NCBI GenBank assembly: GCA_009704705.1 | Contig: WLDR01000006.1 | Location: 1 to 23,479, forward strand | Origin: Actinomycetota bacterium | Lineage (GTDB): Bacteria > Actinomycetota > Actinomycetes > Actinomycetales > Microbacteriaceae | Reading direction: 5' to 3' | Length of the DNA: 23,479 nucleotides | Part shown: positions 7,350 to 14,377 of the stretch, piece after piece | Numbering within the stretch: the stretch's first letter is position 1 | Layout: each line of letters starts with the position of its first letter | Notes under the pieces: generated by a model | The model's input: only the letters and a program-made list of their open reading frames with translations | What the model was told of the DNA's origin: nothing | The model's database searches: none | Translations under genes and position numbers: made by a program

Positions 7350-8609
7350 GTGGGTACCCCTCCACTGACGGCCGGCTATTCTGACGCGGATGCTGAGCGC
7401 ATGTTTCCCGAGGGGCACGCTTCGCGCCGAGGTGACTTCGCGCGAGACCGAGCCCGACTCTTGCACTCGAGTGCGTTGCGGCGCCTGGCGGCCAAGACGC
7501 AGGTGCTGTCTCCGACAGCAGGCCTCGACTTCGCGCGAAATCGACTCACGCACTCACTCGAAGTGGCCCAGGTCGGGCGCGAACTCGCGGGCAGCTTGAT
7601 GCTTGACCCCGATGTCGTCGACACGGCTTGCCTCGCGCACGACATCGGGCATCCACCGTTTGGTCACAACGGCGAACGCGCACTCAACGAGTGGATCGAA
7701 AAAGCAGGGGGGTTTGAGGGCAACGCACAAACCCTGCGCTTACTCACCCGGCTCGAGCCCAAAGTGTTCTCGCCCGAGGGGCGGAGCTTCGGACTGAACC
7801 TGACGCGCGCGAGCCTTGACGCGAGCACGAAATATCCGTGGCCTATTCAACAGGCAGCGCTCGACCCCGCAGGTCGAATCAAATTCGGCTTCTATGCCGA
7901 CGACATCGAGGTTTTTGAATGGTTGCGTGCCGGAGCGCCCGACCGAATCAAGTGCATCGAAGCTCAAGTGATGGACTTCTCTGACGATGTGGCCTACTCG
8001 GTGCACGACTTTGAAGACGCGGTTGTCAACGGCTATATCGATGCGCGCGAGCTGGGCGCACGAGTGAACCACGATGCTCTCGTTGACCAGATGTTCGAGT
8101 GGATCGGGGGAGAGTTCAGTCACGACGAGCTCATCGCCGCCTTCGATCGGCTTGATCAACTCGATGCGTGGCTCGATTCCTGGGATGCGTCGCGGGTTTC
8201 GCAAGCACAACTAAAGAACCTCACATCTCAACTCATTGGGCGTTTCTGTCACGCTGCTGTGCACGCGACCCGTGGTGCCTACGCGCAGAAGAAGCTGCAA
8301 CGCTTCAACGCGAGCGTCGTTGTTCCCCGTGAATACTTGGCCGAGATTGCCGTCTTGAAGGGTATCGTCGCCGCTTTTGTCATGGTGACAAACTCACGCC
8401 AGCCCGTTTACGCCATGCAGCGTGAAGTGCTTACCGATTTGTGCGAAGTCCTCTACTCGACGGGTTCTTCGAATCTCGACCAGGCTTTTGCCGACGATTG
8501 GGCCGTCGCGCTCAATGACGACGCTCGAATGCGCATTGTTGTGGACCAGGTCGCGAGCTTGACCGATCAGTCGGCTTTTGCGTGGCACGAACGGCTGGTG
8601 AAAAAGTAG
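7350..8609 (+). CDS. dgt: Deoxyguanosinetriphosphate triphosphohydrolase-like HD protein
   Basis: This HD-domain phosphohydrolase cleaves dNTPs to nucleoside and triphosphate, which affects dNTP pools. The 419-residue protein has FARDRARLLHSSALRRLAAKTQV at the N-terminus (family signature), H68 in RLTHSLEV, H97-D98 in CLAHDIGHPPFGHNGE, and a downstream Asp-rich stretch (MDFSDDVAYSVHDFEDAV) that completes the metal site. The start is GTG 7350, 3 nt after the dusB stop; dnaG begins at the base after the dgt stop (8610). Direct linkage of dgt to dnaG is conserved in actinobacteria and suggests that dNTP supply and replication start are coordinated (inference). Substrate preference cannot be read from the sequence. 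Confidence 0.94.
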   Translation: MGTPPLTAGYSDADAERMFPEGHASRRGDFARDRARLLHSSALRRLAAKTQVLSPTAGLDFARNRLTHSLEVAQVGRELAGSLMLDPDVVDTACLAHDIGHPPFGHNGERALNEWIEKAGGFEGNAQTLRLLTRLEPKVFSPEGRSFGLNLTRASLDASTKYPWPIQQAALDPAGRIKFGFYADDIEVFEWLRAGAPDRIKCIEAQVMDFSDDVAYSVHDFEDAVVNGYIDARELGARVNHDALVDQMFEWIGGEFSHDELIAAFDRLDQLDAWLDSWDASRVSQAQLKNLTSQLIGRFCHAAVHATRGAYAQKKLQRFNASVVVPREYLAEIAVLKGIVAAFVMVTNSRQPVYAMQREVLTDLCEVLYSTGSSNLDQAFADDWAVALNDDARMRIVVDQVASLTDQSAFAWHERLVKK

Positions 8610-10481
8610 GTGGCCGGTCGAATCAAGCAGTCAGATATTGAGGAGCTCAAGTCCCGACTGAATATCGCAGATATCGTCGGGGATCATGTGTCGCTCAAGA
8701 ACGCGGGCGTTGGTTCGCTGAAGGGATTGTGTCCCTTCCACGATGAGCGCAGCCCGAGCTTTCACGTTCGCCCCGGTGTCGGCTACTACCACTGCTTTGG
8801 TTGCGGTGAGAGTGGAGATGTTTTCTCCTTCGTTCAGAAGACAGACCACCTCTCGTTCACCGAAACAATTGAGCGTCTCGCCGAGCGCATCGGGTTTCAG
8901 CTCCACTACGAAGAGGGCGGCAAAGAGACAGCCGAGAAGGGGTCGCGCGTGCGCATCCTGGCGGCAAATCAGGCTGCCGAAAAGTTCTTCATCGAACAGC
9001 TCGCATCCTCTGAAGCCGCCACCGGTCGTGCGTTCTTGGGCGAACGAGGATTCGACAAAGCCGCCGCCGAAATGTTCGGTATCGGATATGCGCCCAAAGG
9101 CTGGAACGGACTCCGCGACCACCTGCGGTCAAAGGCCTTTACTGATGAAGAAATGGTCAACGCCGGCCTTGTTTCCAGTGGTGACAAGGGGGTCTACGAC
9201 CGGTTTCGCGGCCGATTGATTTGGCCGATTCGAGACGTCACCGGACAAACAATCGGATTTGGTGCCCGCAAACTCTATGAGGATGACCAAGGCCCGAAGT
9301 ACCTGAACACGTCAGAGACCGCGGTGTATCACAAGTCACAGGTGCTCTACGGGCTCGATTTGGCGAAACGAGACATATCGAAGCAACGGCAGGTCGTCGT
9401 GGTCGAGGGATACACCGATGTCATGGCGGCGCATCTTTCCGGCATCACGACGGCCATCGCCACCTGTGGTACCGCGTTCGGTGTTGACCACATCAAAATT
9501 ATCCGACGCATCATGGGAGACGACTCAGGCCTGGGCTCGGTCATCTTCACGTTTGACCCCGATGCTGCCGGACAGAAAGCCGCTCTGCGCGCGTTTAGTG
9601 AAGAGCAGAGATTTGCTGCCCAAACGTTTGTCGCCGTTGCACCGGATGGTCTTGACCCGTGTGACTTGCGGCTCAACAAAGGCGAGCAAGCTGTTCGCGA
9701 TCTCATCGAGTCGCGAGTGCCGATGTTTGAATTCGTGATTCGGCAAGTGGTCTCGCGCTACGACCTTGACACCGTTGAGGGCCGTGTCGCCGCGCTTCGG
9801 GAGGCTGCTCCGATTGTGTCTGAAATTCGAGATGCATCCCTCAAGCCGGGTTATGCCCGCGAACTCGCGCGCATAACTGGCGTGGATGTTCTTGAGGCTC
9901 AAGCGGCCGTCGCCCGCGGAGGCTCACGAGACGCAGCAAAGCCGTCGTCTGCCCAGCGCTCTGCATCGACTGGTGCCGGTGCGCAGGATTCTGATACCCC
10001 GCCAGATGCCTCGACGCCCATCGTGCTCGGCAATGATCCCGCAACGCGCATGGAGCGGGAGGCCCTGATGGCGATGTTGCAGATGCCGTCGGACGTTGGA
10101 CCTGAACTCCTTGCTCAGGCGGTGCAGAGCTACGTTGCGAATCCGAGTTTGGCGATTGTTCGTGACGCAATTGGCGCAAACCTCGAAGATGTCTCGCCAA
10201 CGTCGTGGATTGAACGCGTTTCGTCTGATGTTCCTGACAACGTTCGAGCGCTGGTGACGCAGTTGGCTGTAGCTCCACTACCCGAACGCAGTGAACGAGA
10301 AATGGCAACCTATGCGAGTGCCATCGTGATGTCACTCATCGAACGCGATCTCGTTCGCAAGAAAGCAGACCTGGTCAGTCGGATGCAGCGCCTCGACCCC
10401 ACGGCGACGGATGAATCGCGCGAGATCCAGCGCCAGTTGCTCGATCTCGAAGCCCAACGACGGAGGTTTCGTGATGAGTAG
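8610..10481 (+). CDS. dnaG: DNA primase
   Basis: DnaG lays down RNA primers for chromosomal replication and contacts the DnaB helicase. The 623-residue protein has an N-terminal zinc-binding domain with C41, H44, C62 and C65 (CPFHDERSPSF, YHCFGCGESGDVF). The RNA polymerase core follows with LIWPIRDVTGQTIGFGAR, the TOPRIM motif VVVVEGYTDVMAAH (catalytic E266) and the metal-binding FDPDAAGQ (D316, D318). A linker rich in Ala, Ser and Pro (about residues 445-475) leads to a C-terminal helicase-interaction region. The start is GTG 8610, immediately after the dgt stop. The gene ends inside the start region of the next one (8-bp overlap). Identification is secure. Confidence 0.97.
   Translation: MAGRIKQSDIEELKSRLNIADIVGDHVSLKNAGVGSLKGLCPFHDERSPSFHVRPGVGYYHCFGCGESGDVFSFVQKTDHLSFTETIERLAERIGFQLHYEEGGKETAEKGSRVRILAANQAAEKFFIEQLASSEAATGRAFLGERGFDKAAAEMFGIGYAPKGWNGLRDHLRSKAFTDEEMVNAGLVSSGDKGVYDRFRGRLIWPIRDVTGQTIGFGARKLYEDDQGPKYLNTSETAVYHKSQVLYGLDLAKRDISKQRQVVVVEGYTDVMAAHLSGITTAIATCGTAFGVDHIKIIRRIMGDDSGLGSVIFTFDPDAAGQKAALRAFSEEQRFAAQTFVAVAPDGLDPCDLRLNKGEQAVRDLIESRVPMFEFVIRQVVSRYDLDTVEGRVAALREAAPIVSEIRDASLKPGYARELARITGVDVLEAQAAVARGGSRDAAKPSSAQRSASTGAGAQDSDTPPDASTPIVLGNDPATRMEREALMAMLQMPSDVGPELLAQAVQSYVANPSLAIVRDAIGANLEDVSPTSWIERVSSDVPDNVRALVTQLAVAPLPERSEREMATYASAIVMSLIERDLVRKKADLVSRMQRLDPTATDESREIQRQLLDLEAQRRRFRDE
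10462..10466 (+). promoter_or_regulatory. Ribosome-binding site setting the dehydrogenase start
   Basis: GGAGG lies inside the last codons of dnaG with a 7-nt gap to ATG 10474. It fixes that ATG as the start rather than the upstream in-frame ATG at 10411. Confidence 0.7.
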
Positions 10482-11508
10482 TGGTGACGCATATGACGGG
10501 GACGTCGTTCGTGGACATGTTGAAGACCAACATCTCATCGTGCTCGGCGAGGAACATGACGATCTGGAACGCACAGTGGCAATTCCCGGTCCCGTCAGCA
10601 TCGCGCCGAAGCAACCGGATATCTTCACGCAGGCGGTAACGACCAGCGGGGGAGAGCTCATCGATTTGGGTCCAGATACTCGCGGGCTCATCTGGCTTTC
10701 CAACTCGCGTGTCGGCCCCCTCGATGACGTTCTCGAAGCGAATCCGCAGCTCAATTGGGTGCAACTGCCGTGGGCAGGTGTTGACGCATTTAGCGAACTC
10801 CTCGCTCGACGTGGACGACCCGGGCTCATCTTCACGAGTGCGAAGGGGTGCTTTGCTGAGCCCGTGGCCGAACACGCCATTATGTTGGCTCAGGCGCTAC
10901 TGCGGTATTTGCCCCGTCGCGCACGGGCAACGTCGTGGGACTCAACTTTTCTGGGAATTTCGATGTACAACAAGCGTCTGGTGATTGTTGGGGCGGGTGG
11001 CGTCGCTCGCGAGATCATCCGACTCGTCGAGCCGTATCGAGTGCACGTCACAATTGTCCGGCGAAGCGGTGTACCGGTCCCGGGGGCGCATCTCACCGTC
11101 TCGAGCGACCAGCTGCGAGACGTGTTACCCGACGCAGATGTTGTCATCGTGGCTGCTGCGCTCACGACCGATACGCGCAACATCATCGGTCGTGAAGAAT
11201 TCGACCTCATGAAGCCGAGTGCAGCGTTCGTCAACATCGCGCGAGGCGCCCTCGTCGATTCGGTTGCGCTCGTCGAGACGCTCACGTCGGGACACCTCGT
11301 GGGTGCCGCCACAGACGTGACGGATCCGGAGCCACTGCCGGATGGGCATCCGTTGTGGACGGCCCCGAACATGCTCATTACGCCCCATATGGCGGATACG
11401 CCGGAGATGACCGCACCGCTACTTGCCGAGCGTGTCCGGCGCAATGTAGCGGCGTATCTTGCCGGTCGTCCGCTGGAGGGAGTCGTCGACCCGAGCCTCG
11501 GTTATTGA
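10474..11508 (+). CDS. D-isomer-specific 2-hydroxyacid dehydrogenase
   Basis: A 344-residue NAD(P)-dependent dehydrogenase that would interconvert a 2-hydroxyacid and 2-oxoacid; substrate unknown. The Rossmann segment is LVIVGAGGVAREI (residues 169-181), and RRSG after the second strand may favour NADP. Catalytic residues fit the family: R257 in VNIARGALVDS, E286 in DPEPLPDGHPLW and H305 in ITPHMADTPE. The N-terminal substrate domain includes WVQLPWAGVDAF and AEPVAEHAIMLAQALLR. The first 40 residues are acidic and variable. The start is ATG 10474, with GGAGG at 10462-10466 and an 8-bp overlap with dnaG, so it is the last gene of the dusB-dgt-dnaG run. No terminator is visible before the tRNA 67 bp later. 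Close paralogues include glyoxylate/hydroxypyruvate reductases; I do not assign one. Confidence 0.93.
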   Translation: MSSGDAYDGDVVRGHVEDQHLIVLGEEHDDLERTVAIPGPVSIAPKQPDIFTQAVTTSGGELIDLGPDTRGLIWLSNSRVGPLDDVLEANPQLNWVQLPWAGVDAFSELLARRGRPGLIFTSAKGCFAEPVAEHAIMLAQALLRYLPRRARATSWDSTFLGISMYNKRLVIVGAGGVAREIIRLVEPYRVHVTIVRRSGVPVPGAHLTVSSDQLRDVLPDADVVIVAAALTTDTRNIIGREEFDLMKPSAAFVNIARGALVDSVALVETLTSGHLVGAATDVTDPEPLPDGHPLWTAPNMLITPHMADTPEMTAPLLAERVRRNVAAYLAGRPLEGVVDPSLGY

Positions 11509-11525
11509 GAGTCGAGCAGATTTAT

Positions 11526-11551
11526 TTGCATTGCGCGCGTGGTGCTAATGT
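11526..11551 (+). promoter_or_regulatory. Candidate promoter of tRNA-Asn (and azlCD)
   Basis: TTGCAT (11526-11531) is a -35-like box. Two overlapping -10 candidates follow: the extended form TGCTAATGT (TAATGT at 11546-11551), or TGTAGT at 11549-11554, which has a 17-bp spacer. Either would start RNA 10-20 nt before the tRNA. The assignment is weak. Confidence 0.35.
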
Positions 11552-11575
11552 AGTTGAGGTCCTCGCGGGGACTAA

Positions 11576-11648
11576 TCCTCGATAGCTCAATTGGCAGAGC
11601 AGCCGGCTGTTAACCGGCAGGTTCTTGGTTCGAGTCCAAGTCGGGGAG
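11576..11648 (+). tRNA. tRNA-Asn (anticodon GUU)
   Basis: A complete 73-nt cloverleaf. The acceptor arms TCCTCGA/TCGGGGA pair over 7 bp with one G-U. D stem GCTC/GAGC; anticodon stem GCCGG/CCGGC with loop CTGTTAA (anticodon GTT at 11609-11611); T stem CTTGG/CCAAG with loop TTCGAGT; discriminator G. CCA is not encoded. azlC starts 22 nt after the 3' end. Confidence 0.97.
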
Positions 11649-11670
11649 CAACACAGGCTGAGGGGATGCC

Positions 11671-12366
11671 GTGGCATTTTCACCAACTCAACGAGTGGCC
11701 TTCCGGTCTGGCATTGCCGTCGGAATTGCTGTCGCAACGTATGGGTTCTCGTTTGGTGCGCTGAGCGTTGCGTCGGGCCTCGACATCTGGCAAACCTGCG
11801 TGTTGAGCCTCGTTTTGTTCTCTGGCGGTTCTCAGTTTGCCGTTGTTGGAGTCGTCGCATCCGGTGGGCTCGCTGCCGGGTGGACGGCTATCGCGTCGAG
11901 CGCATTCTTGGGTCTTCGAAACGGCATTTACTCGATTCGGATGGCCCCGATCGTCGGAACATCGTGGTGGCGTCGCCCTATCGCGGCGCAACTCACAATT
12001 GACGAGTCGACGGCCGTCGCCCTCAACCAAAGTGAGGTTTCTGCACAGCGCGTGGGTTTCTGGACAACAGGAATTGCCGTGTTCATCGGGTGGAACTTGA
12101 CGACGTTTGCGGGTGCATTGGTTGGAAATGTTCTCGGCGATGTCAACGGCCTGGGACTTGACGCTGTTGCCGCCGCTGCGTTTCTCGGGTTGCTGTGGCC
12201 TCGTCTGCGACAACTCCAGGCTGGTGTTGTTGCAGCCGTTGCGGCGGTACTCGCAACAATCTTGATTCCCATGACCCCACCCGGCGTGCCAGTTTTGGCC
12301 GGAGCCGTCGTCGCCCTCATCGTGGGCCTCACAAACTGGCTTCATCGCGACGAGGTGACCTCATGA
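11671..12366 (+). CDS. azlC: AzlC family branched-chain amino acid exporter, large subunit
   Basis: AzlC and AzlD (BrnF/BrnE in corynebacteria) together form an exporter of branched-chain amino acids and some analogues. The 231-residue protein shows the family features: FRSGIAVGIAVATYGFSFGALSVASG near the N-terminus, the SGGSQFAVVGVVASGG segment, FLGLRNGIYSIRMAP and a conserved DES in AAQLTIDESTA, with further hydrophobic helices. The start is GTG 11671, preceded by GAGGGG (11660-11665), a good ribosome site. The stop overlaps azlD as ATGA (12363-12366). The gene lies 22 nt after tRNA-Asn with no space for its own promoter, so it is probably cotranscribed with the tRNA and released by RNase processing (inference). 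Confidence 0.92.
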   Translation: MAFSPTQRVAFRSGIAVGIAVATYGFSFGALSVASGLDIWQTCVLSLVLFSGGSQFAVVGVVASGGLAAGWTAIASSAFLGLRNGIYSIRMAPIVGTSWWRRPIAAQLTIDESTAVALNQSEVSAQRVGFWTTGIAVFIGWNLTTFAGALVGNVLGDVNGLGLDAVAAAAFLGLLWPRLRQLQAGVVAAVAAVLATILIPMTPPGVPVLAGAVVALIVGLTNWLHRDEVTS

Positions 12367-12677
12367 CCATGTGGACCATCGTTCTCATTGCGTCAGCGTT
12401 GTCATTTGCGACGAAGTTCACGGGCTACCTCGTACCGGCGCGTTTGCTCGAGCATCCCACGGCAACTCGGGTAGCAAACCTGTTGACCGTCGCGATGCTG
12501 GCGGCTCTCGTCGCGGTGCAATCGTTGGCGGTTGGCTCGGCGATTGAAGTGGATGCCCGAATCCCCGCGGTCATGGTTGCGGCCGTGTTGTTCGCTATCC
12601 GAGCACCATTCATCGTGGCGGTCATTGCAGCCGGGGCCGTTGCCGCACTGCTTCGTCTTCTGGGCTGGGCTGGCTAG
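12363..12677 (+). CDS. azlD: AzlD family branched-chain amino acid transport protein, small subunit
   Basis: The small partner of AzlC. The 104-residue protein consists almost entirely of four hydrophobic helices, with the family-like segments ATKFTGYLVPARLLEHP and ARIPAVMVAAVLFAIRAPFIVAV. The start is ATG 12363, with GAGGTG at 12352-12357 inside azlC and a 4-bp overlap with the azlC stop, so the subunits are translationally coupled. An in-frame extension to 12195 lies within azlC and is rejected. The gene ends 6 bp before the convergent def gene, leaving no separate terminator space. Confidence 0.92.
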   Translation: MTMWTIVLIASALSFATKFTGYLVPARLLEHPTATRVANLLTVAMLAALVAVQSLAVGSAIEVDARIPAVMVAAVLFAIRAPFIVAVIAAGAVAALLRLLGWAG

Positions 12678-12683
12678 GTCGAC

Positions 12684-13247
12684 TTACGCGTCGATGTCAT
12701 CCTCGCCGGGCATCCAACTGTTTCCGGGCTTGCCCCACCCGCTCTTTCGCATGACCTTTTCGGCGTCCTTCATGAACGGGTCGTCGAGGCGATCGACATA
12801 GAGAATGCCGTTGAGATGGTCGAACTCGTGTTGCATGATTCGTGCGAACCATCCGTCACAGACAAGTTCGAACGGAGCGCCTTCAAGGTCGACCGCCCGC
12901 AAAATCGCCGTTTCAGAGCGAACGAGCGGGTACCTCTCACCGGGGAACGATAAGCAACCTTCATCGTCGGCAGAGGTCGTTTCGCGAACCTCGGTTGGCG
13001 TGATGAAGAGCGATGGGTTTATCGCGACGCCGCGTCGTTCATTCCCTTCATCGTCGGGGTAGTCGTAAACGAACACGCGAAGCCCAACGCCGATTTGCGG
13101 GGCCGCCAGTCCAACGCCGGGGGCGGCATCCATCGTTTCAAACATGTCCCGAACGAGGTCGCGCAGCTTCTGATCGAAGTCACGCACCTCTGTGGCGTGG
13201 TCGTGAAGTACGTCATCGCCATAGATGAGAATTGGGCGAACTGGCAT
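12684..13247 (-). CDS. def: Peptide deformylase
   Basis: Def removes the N-formyl group from nascent proteins at the ribosome and is essential in most bacteria. All three metal/active-site motifs are present in the 187-residue protein: GVGLAAPQIG (Q51), EGCLSFPG (C98) and QHEFDHLNG (H140, E141, H144). The C-terminal tail (RKSGWGKPGNSWMPGEDD) is longer than in E. coli and typical of actinobacterial deformylases. The start is ATG at 13247; there is no Shine-Dalgarno site, but TACTCT (13259-13254) ends 6 nt upstream, so the mRNA is probably leaderless. It diverges from the DMT-type transporter gene with 41 bp between start codons and converges on azlD. Confidence 0.96.
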   Translation of the reverse strand: MPVRPILIYGDDVLHDHATEVRDFDQKLRDLVRDMFETMDAAPGVGLAAPQIGVGLRVFVYDYPDDEGNERRGVAINPSLFITPTEVRETTSADDEGCLSFPGERYPLVRSETAILRAVDLEGAPFELVCDGWFARIMQHEFDHLNGILYVDRLDDPFMKDAEKVMRKSGWGKPGNSWMPGEDDIDA

Positions 13248-13253
13248 ATGTAG

Positions 13254-13259
13254 AGAGTA
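13254..13259 (-). promoter_or_regulatory. -10 element of def
   Basis: TACTCT on the minus strand ends 6 nt before the def ATG. Its matching -35 position (17-bp spacer) would be 13277-13282, which is where the -10 of the opposing gene lies. The two promoters therefore interlock. Confidence 0.45.
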
Positions 13260-13276
13260 ACGGGAGTGAGCGAGGG

Positions 13277-13282
13277 TAATCT
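13277..13282 (+). promoter_or_regulatory. -10 element of the DMT-type transporter gene
   Basis: TAATCT ends 6 nt before ATG 13289. There is no ribosome site next to the ATG, so a leaderless transcript is likely. A -35 at 17 bp would fall on 13254-13259, the -10 of def. Confidence 0.45.
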
Positions 13283-13288
13283 TGACTC

Positions 13289-14290
13289 ATGCTTCTCGCC
13301 GACATCACAAACCTCAGCGATTTTGTCGATTACATCCCATTCGACGGCAAGCAGCTTGTCGGTATTCCGTTCGCTCTCGTCGGTGCGGTTTTTCTCTCAT
13401 TGGGTGCACAGTTTCAACACGCGGGTGTCGGTCGGGTTGAATCGGATGCTGACGCAGCGAACCTGGCTAAGGGTCGCAAGGCAATCAAGACGCGCCTTCA
13501 GATGTCACACCTCATTTCACTGCTGAAACGCCCCTCGTGGCTCATTGGCACGCTGCTGTTGGTGCTGGCAATCGTGTTTCAGCTGATCAGCTTGGCTTTC
13601 TCGCCGTTGATTGTCGTTCAACCCATTGGCGCAGTGGCCCTCGTCATTACTGCGATGCTCAACTCACGCGTCAGCCGTGTCAAGCTCAATTCGATGTCGA
13701 TTCTGTCGATTGTGCTATGCGTGGTTGGTATCGGTCTCTTTGTCTCTATCGCGGCATACACGGCGCGCGATCGGCCCCTCGCCGATTTCGAGCTGTGGTT
13801 GATTGTCGCCATCATGACGGTAATTCTCTTGGCGCTCGGTTCCCTCTTCTTTTTCGGCAAGGGCCAAACAAAGGCCATTTGGTACATCATCGGTGCGGGC
13901 GTGCTTTACGGCTTCGTCGCAACCCTGGCCAAGGTCGTGATGCAGGGCATCGTCACACAAAACATGTCGATACTGACGTGGGTCTGCCTGCTGCTCCTCA
14001 TCGTGGGGACAGCCCTCGGGTCTCTCTTCGTTCAGAACGCGTACTCCTCGGGCCCACCCGATCTCGTCATCGCGGGGCTCACTGTGATTGACCCGATCGT
14101 TGCTGTCACCATCGCCATCGTGATTCTGCAAGAAGCCGCTCAGGCCGGCCCCGTTGAGATCCTGGCCTTTATCGGCGCCGGGATTATCTCGGTCATTGGT
14201 GTCTTCCTTCTCGCGCGTCACCACCCACAAACGCACCAGGCGGTTGACGACGTTTCTCAATCACCAGAGTCTTCCCAGAAACGGTCGTAA
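13289..14290 (+). CDS. DMT-superfamily (EamA/NIPA-like) membrane transporter
   Basis: A 333-residue membrane protein with about nine hydrophobic helices and a cytosolic Arg/Lys-rich loop (GRKAIKTRLQMSHLISLLKRPSW) after the first. Helices follow as WLIGTLLLVLAIVFQLISLAF, VVQPIGAVALVITAML, ILSIVLCVVGIGLFVS, LIVAIMTVILLALGSLFFF and further pairs. The second half contains AYSSGPPDLVIAGLTVIDPIVAV, which resembles the glycine/proline-rich helix of the drug/metabolite transporter superfamily and of NIPA-type Mg transporters. The tail is short and polar. The substrate is unknown. The start is ATG 13289, probably leaderless. The next gene has its own promoter just downstream. Family assignment is moderate; subfamily is uncertain. 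Confidence 0.78.
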   Translation: MLLADITNLSDFVDYIPFDGKQLVGIPFALVGAVFLSLGAQFQHAGVGRVESDADAANLAKGRKAIKTRLQMSHLISLLKRPSWLIGTLLLVLAIVFQLISLAFSPLIVVQPIGAVALVITAMLNSRVSRVKLNSMSILSIVLCVVGIGLFVSIAAYTARDRPLADFELWLIVAIMTVILLALGSLFFFGKGQTKAIWYIIGAGVLYGFVATLAKVVMQGIVTQNMSILTWVCLLLLIVGTALGSLFVQNAYSSGPPDLVIAGLTVIDPIVAVTIAIVILQEAAQAGPVEILAFIGAGIISVIGVFLLARHHPQTHQAVDDVSQSPESSQKRS

Positions 14291-14302
14291 GACTCTTCCC
14301 GG

Positions 14303-14308
14303 TACAAT
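14303..14308 (+). promoter_or_regulatory. -10 element of glycosyltransferase gene
   Basis: TACAAT matches TATAAT at 5 of 6 positions, 13 bp after the stop of the preceding gene. Transcription from here would start near 14315, giving a 5' UTR of about 60 nt that holds the hairpin at 14324-14339. Confidence 0.5.
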
Positions 14309-14323
14309 CAATTGTTGGCTTAA

Positions 14324-14339
14324 GGCGGGAATCCCCGCC
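14324..14339 (+). promoter_or_regulatory. 5'-UTR hairpin of glycosyltransferase mRNA
   Basis: GGCGGG and CCCGCC form a perfect 6-bp G+C stem with loop AATC. No U-tract follows, so it is not a normal intrinsic terminator. It would lie about 10 nt from the predicted mRNA 5' end and 38 nt before the TTG start, and may stabilise the 5' end. Confidence 0.45.
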
Positions 14340-14377
14340 CCGTGGGTTCACGGCTCACGCATAGGCAAGGATTTCTG

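Noticed and set aside
14342..14377. Longer glycosyltransferase start at GTG 14342.
   Set aside because: It is preceded only by a hairpin; TTG 14378 has AAGGA at the right distance and the domain starts later.
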